Shown here one piece after another: positions 6,857 to 8,654 of a stretch of 8,654 nt of DNA. This stretch comes from Pseudomonadota bacterium. Lineage in GTDB: Bacteria > Pseudomonadota > Gammaproteobacteria > Halothiobacillales > Halothiobacillaceae. Made by a program: the position numbers and the translations under genes. The stretch lies in contig JAJYPA010000338.1 in assembly GCA_021795795.1 (NCBI GenBank), forward strand, positions 1 to 8,654, given 5' to 3'. Below the pieces are notes generated by a model that was not told the origin of the DNA, did no database searches, and was given only the letters and a program-made list of their open reading frames with translations. Each line of letters starts with the position of its first letter. Positions within the stretch are counted from its first letter, which is position 1.

Positions 6857-7102
6857 TCAATCGATAACCCACCCATTGGCTACAACCGATTCCGCATCCG
6901 GATATTCAATGAGGGTGTCTTCTCCTATGATGCGCATGCAATATTTTTCCAGAACCGCATCGTCTGTCTTGATGTATCCAAATCGTCCATCAACGTTCTT
7001 AAAGATTACTCCGTCCAGCTCTGCGTTTGGAACGAAGTTTCCGCTTCGCAAGGAAGCTAGCGTGAAATTTCGGGATTCCTGAGACCATTCACGATCTAAC
7101 AT
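6857..7102 (-). CDS. Small unassigned 81-residue protein, first gene of the four-gene run
   Basis: This small acidic protein has a basic-polar N-terminus and an apparently beta-rich core (DGVIFKNVDGRFGYIKTDD) followed by E-Y-P-D-A and a final GWVID. No family is recognised and there is no signal peptide or membrane segment. The ATG at 7102 is preceded by aaggtg (7116-7111) with 8 bases between, a reasonable ribosome site. It lies 133 bases after the end of the glycosylase-like gene and heads the tight four-gene run, so the run's promoter may lie in that gap, though I could not identify one with confidence. It could be an immunity protein or a small antitoxin-like partner, but no toxin is next to it. 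Confidence 0.65.
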   Translation of the reverse strand: MLDREWSQESRNFTLASLRSGNFVPNAELDGVIFKNVDGRFGYIKTDDAVLEKYCMRIIGEDTLIEYPDAESVVANGWVID

Positions 7103-7235
7103 ATTGCGTGCACCTTAAATTACCTTGGAGGTTTCGTCTTAAGACTGTCCGGGAAGTTGTTTGAGAACTGCAATGACGGCAGCACAATCTGACATTTTGT
7201 TTAAAAAATCGTCATGCCTAATAGCTATTGCAGAG

Positions 7236-8033
7236 CTATTCTGGGATTGCTTGTTTACTTTTCAAGTAGTCAACAGCTTTCAATACAACGCTACCCCAAA
7301 CCCGATTGAGCCAATTGTGCGCCGGATGCGGTAGAAATAAAATATGTGCTGACAGAGCCTCTATTCTGTACAGATGCTCACTTAAATCTTTGTCGTCAGA
7401 GTCAATCGTGGAGAGACCGTTGCCTGAGCCGGATAGGCCGCGCTCTATGTATACTCTAGAACCACTTCCGTGCACTATAATTAACTTTGGCTCAAGTATA
7501 CGAAGCTCTTCGATTAGATGATTGACGCAATTTTTTTTCATTGTTGTGGTGGAGACAGATGTTCTATTCTTTGCGTTGATTGGCACGCACTTTACAAGGT
7601 TGGGTTGCGCTATTTTGTCGATGACGCACTCATGTTGAGGGTTCGCGTCATGGTTGCAGTTATGTACACAATTACCCAGACAAAAAGCTCCTTTATTGCC
7701 CAGAAATACAGCAGCAGTTTTTACTACGCCTTTATAGTGCGGATTAAAGTTCCCGTCAGGATTTTTTTGATAATGCGACTCAATAACTTCCCTTCTCTCT
7801 GAAAAACTGTTATGGTCGGGACCCCCGTGATCAATTCCAATAATAGCGATCTTAAAATTATCTTCTTTATAGTAATTCTTTCCTATATAAGACATAACGA
7901 CTGTATTTCCATGTTCCAAGCCTACACCTTCGCTGCAACTATTATAGTAAAAGCATTCAAATTTATCTGGACAGATTTTTGCGGATTCACAGGCCCAGTG
8001 GCGTAGCTCTAAGTCTGGCAGATTTGTACTCAT
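7236..8033 (-). CDS. Cysteine-rich uracil-DNA-glycosylase-like protein
   Basis: This 265-residue protein shows the general order of uracil-DNA glycosylase superfamily motifs: a hydrophobic strand ending IIGIDHGG (64-71) at the active-site loop position, N-L-V-K-C-V-P (145-151), a C-x3-L-x3-L-x2-L-x-P helix leading to LIIVHG (169-189), and FLPHPAH (233-239) at the motif C loop. If it is a true member it would act on damaged or modified bases in DNA. Unusual are 10 cysteines: C15, C21, C27 and C33 spaced exactly six apart, then C118, C122, C126, C136, C149 and C169. An iron-sulphur cluster is plausible, but the spacing is not the standard one. ATG 8033 is chosen because GGAGGG (8048-8043) lies 9 bases upstream; ATG 8072 lacks such a site. 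It is A+T-rich compared with the large gene and leads the same-strand block. Confidence 0.65.
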   Translation of the reverse strand: MSTNLPDLELRHWACESAKICPDKFECFYYNSCSEGVGLEHGNTVVMSYIGKNYYKEDNFKIAIIGIDHGGPDHNSFSERREVIESHYQKNPDGNFNPHYKGVVKTAAVFLGNKGAFCLGNCVHNCNHDANPQHECVIDKIAQPNLVKCVPINAKNRTSVSTTTMKKNCVNHLIEELRILEPKLIIVHGSGSRVYIERGLSGSGNGLSTIDSDDKDLSEHLYRIEALSAHILFLPHPAHNWLNRVWGSVVLKAVDYLKSKQAIPE

Positions 8034-8042
8034 GTATAAAAG

Positions 8043-8048
8043 CCCTCC
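8043..8048 (-). promoter_or_regulatory. Strong Shine-Dalgarno site setting the start at 8033
   Basis: The minus strand reads ggaggg followed by 9 bases and ATG at 8033. This is the best ribosome site in the window and excludes the 13-residue N-terminal extension from ATG 8072. Confidence 0.65.
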
Positions 8049-8102
8049 GATAAAAGTAGTAGAACCGATCATCTACCGCCAAGAAACGTTTTGACAGTGC
8101 AT

Positions 8103-8589
8103 TTATTCTCTTTCTTTTGCCATCCCCGCAAGCAGACGGACACGCCGATCTATCCACATGTCCGCTTCCAGTCTGGTGCTGTCAATCAGTGTGCCACCCA
8201 ATCCTGTACGGGTATAGTTAAACCAGAACCGCTATTTTTGCATACGCCTGAAAAAAATCATCCTGCAGTAAGGGCATGCCTGGACCATCCAGACGAATGC
8301 ACCATGCCACATTGTCCATGTCCTCATAGAGCATCGCCACCACATCCGGATGGTGTGCCGCAATCAGCGGTGGAATATCCATATCCCGCATGGACTTTCT
8401 GGTGATCTGCAGAACCGGTAAGGGACACACCAGGCTTCTGTCGAGCGTGGTTAAGACAAAATGTCGGTTCCACCCACCGATGCGCTGTTGCCGCCTGATG
8501 GCTGTCCCGACACCCATACAATTATTGCGCACCAGGACATCTAGATTCTGGATGAGTGGGATAATGGGAGAAAGCTCAATGGGCATCAC
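8103..8589 (-). pseudogene. Unassigned gene split by an apparent single-base frameshift
   Basis: A minus-strand frame from GTG 8589 (or ATG 8586) gives 123 residues and stops at 8220-8218 within a run of three T (plus-strand aaa 8220-8222). Removing one T makes the frame continue without a stop to TAA at 8105-8103, giving 161 residues in all. The regained tail has a protein-like composition (G-L-G-G-T-L-I-D-S-T-R-L-E-A-D-M-W, then W-I-D-R-R-V-R-L-L-A and a charged end). The event may be a real mutation, a sequencing error or, less likely, programmed slippage. The protein family is not recognised; no metal, membrane or catalytic motif is evident. The ribosome site is weak (ggga before the start). 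The frame is closed upstream by TGA at 8619-8617. It ends 70 bases before the glycosylase-like gene on the same strand. Confidence 0.45.
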
Positions 8590-8654
8590 ATTCCCAACAG
8601 ACTGACCGGACAGATTTCACAAAACCGAAAATCCACCCATTGCGGACCTGATCA

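Noticed and set aside
7136..7145. 10-base palindrome gtcttaagac upstream of the four-gene run
   Set aside because: A perfect palindrome of this length occurs by chance, and no second copy or associated promoter was seen, so an operator call is not supported.
7139..7195. An 18-codon minus-strand frame in the gap between the glycosylase-like gene and the four-gene run
   Set aside because: It is too short and has no clear ribosome site. The peptide hints at a protein remnant, but this cannot be supported by itself.
7220..7240. Inverted repeat aatagct/agctatt over the stop of the glycosylase-like gene
   Set aside because: The 7-base stem is A+T-rich with a 7-base loop, and the nearest T-run on the minus strand is about 13 bases away. 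It is too weak to call a terminator.
8091..8405. A 104-codon plus-strand frame near the right end
   Set aside because: It opposes the minus-strand gene at 8103-8589. Its product is rich in Pro, His and Cys with no recognisable domain, whereas the minus-strand reading looks like a normal protein.
1..8654. CRISPR arrays, tRNA or rRNA genes, complete insertion sequences
   Set aside because: No regularly spaced repeats, cloverleaf-type genes, rRNA segments or transposase genes with terminal inverted repeats were found on reading both strands.

Overview
The window is an accessory, mosaic stretch of bacterial DNA with no housekeeping genes. Bacterial Shine-Dalgarno sites, tight gene spacing and mid-range base composition fit a proteobacterium, but nothing visible fixes the genus. 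The left part (one very large plus-strand gene) is clearly richer in G+C than the right part, especially the gene near 4333-4872 and the one near 7236-8033. This suggests pieces of different origin.

Layout. Positions 1-394 hold no convincing complete gene. Positions 395-3877 (+) encode a 1160-residue protein with a phospholipase D-like (PLD) core. I think it belongs to the VPA1262-type family of large accessory proteins, a name given from memory. Its PLD core carries a partial internal tandem duplication of the segment ending in the His-Asp-Arg active-site motif. The gene lies between short imperfect direct repeats (151-204 and 3923-3976), and a second, exact 15-base match occurs in both flanks (117-131 and 4223-4237). 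A 455-base gap with no firm gene follows.

From 4333 to 8589 every supported gene is on the minus strand. Read in transcription order they are: a disrupted gene (8589-8103) with one apparent single-base frameshift; a cysteine-rich uracil-DNA-glycosylase-like protein (8033-7236); a tight run of four small unassigned genes (7102-6857, 6818-6342, 6317-5919, 5894-5025) separated by only 24-38 bases; and a stand-alone gene (4872-4333) with its own likely promoter, encoding two 67-residue copies of a Trp/Gly-rich module.

How they may work together. The PLD-like giant and the glycosylase-like protein both suggest action on nucleic acid, as expected in a defence or mobile island. The run of four small soluble proteins looks like an immunity-gene array without a visible toxin, or an uncharacterised small operon. 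These readings are inferences from motifs and arrangement. Most of the small proteins belong to no family I can name.
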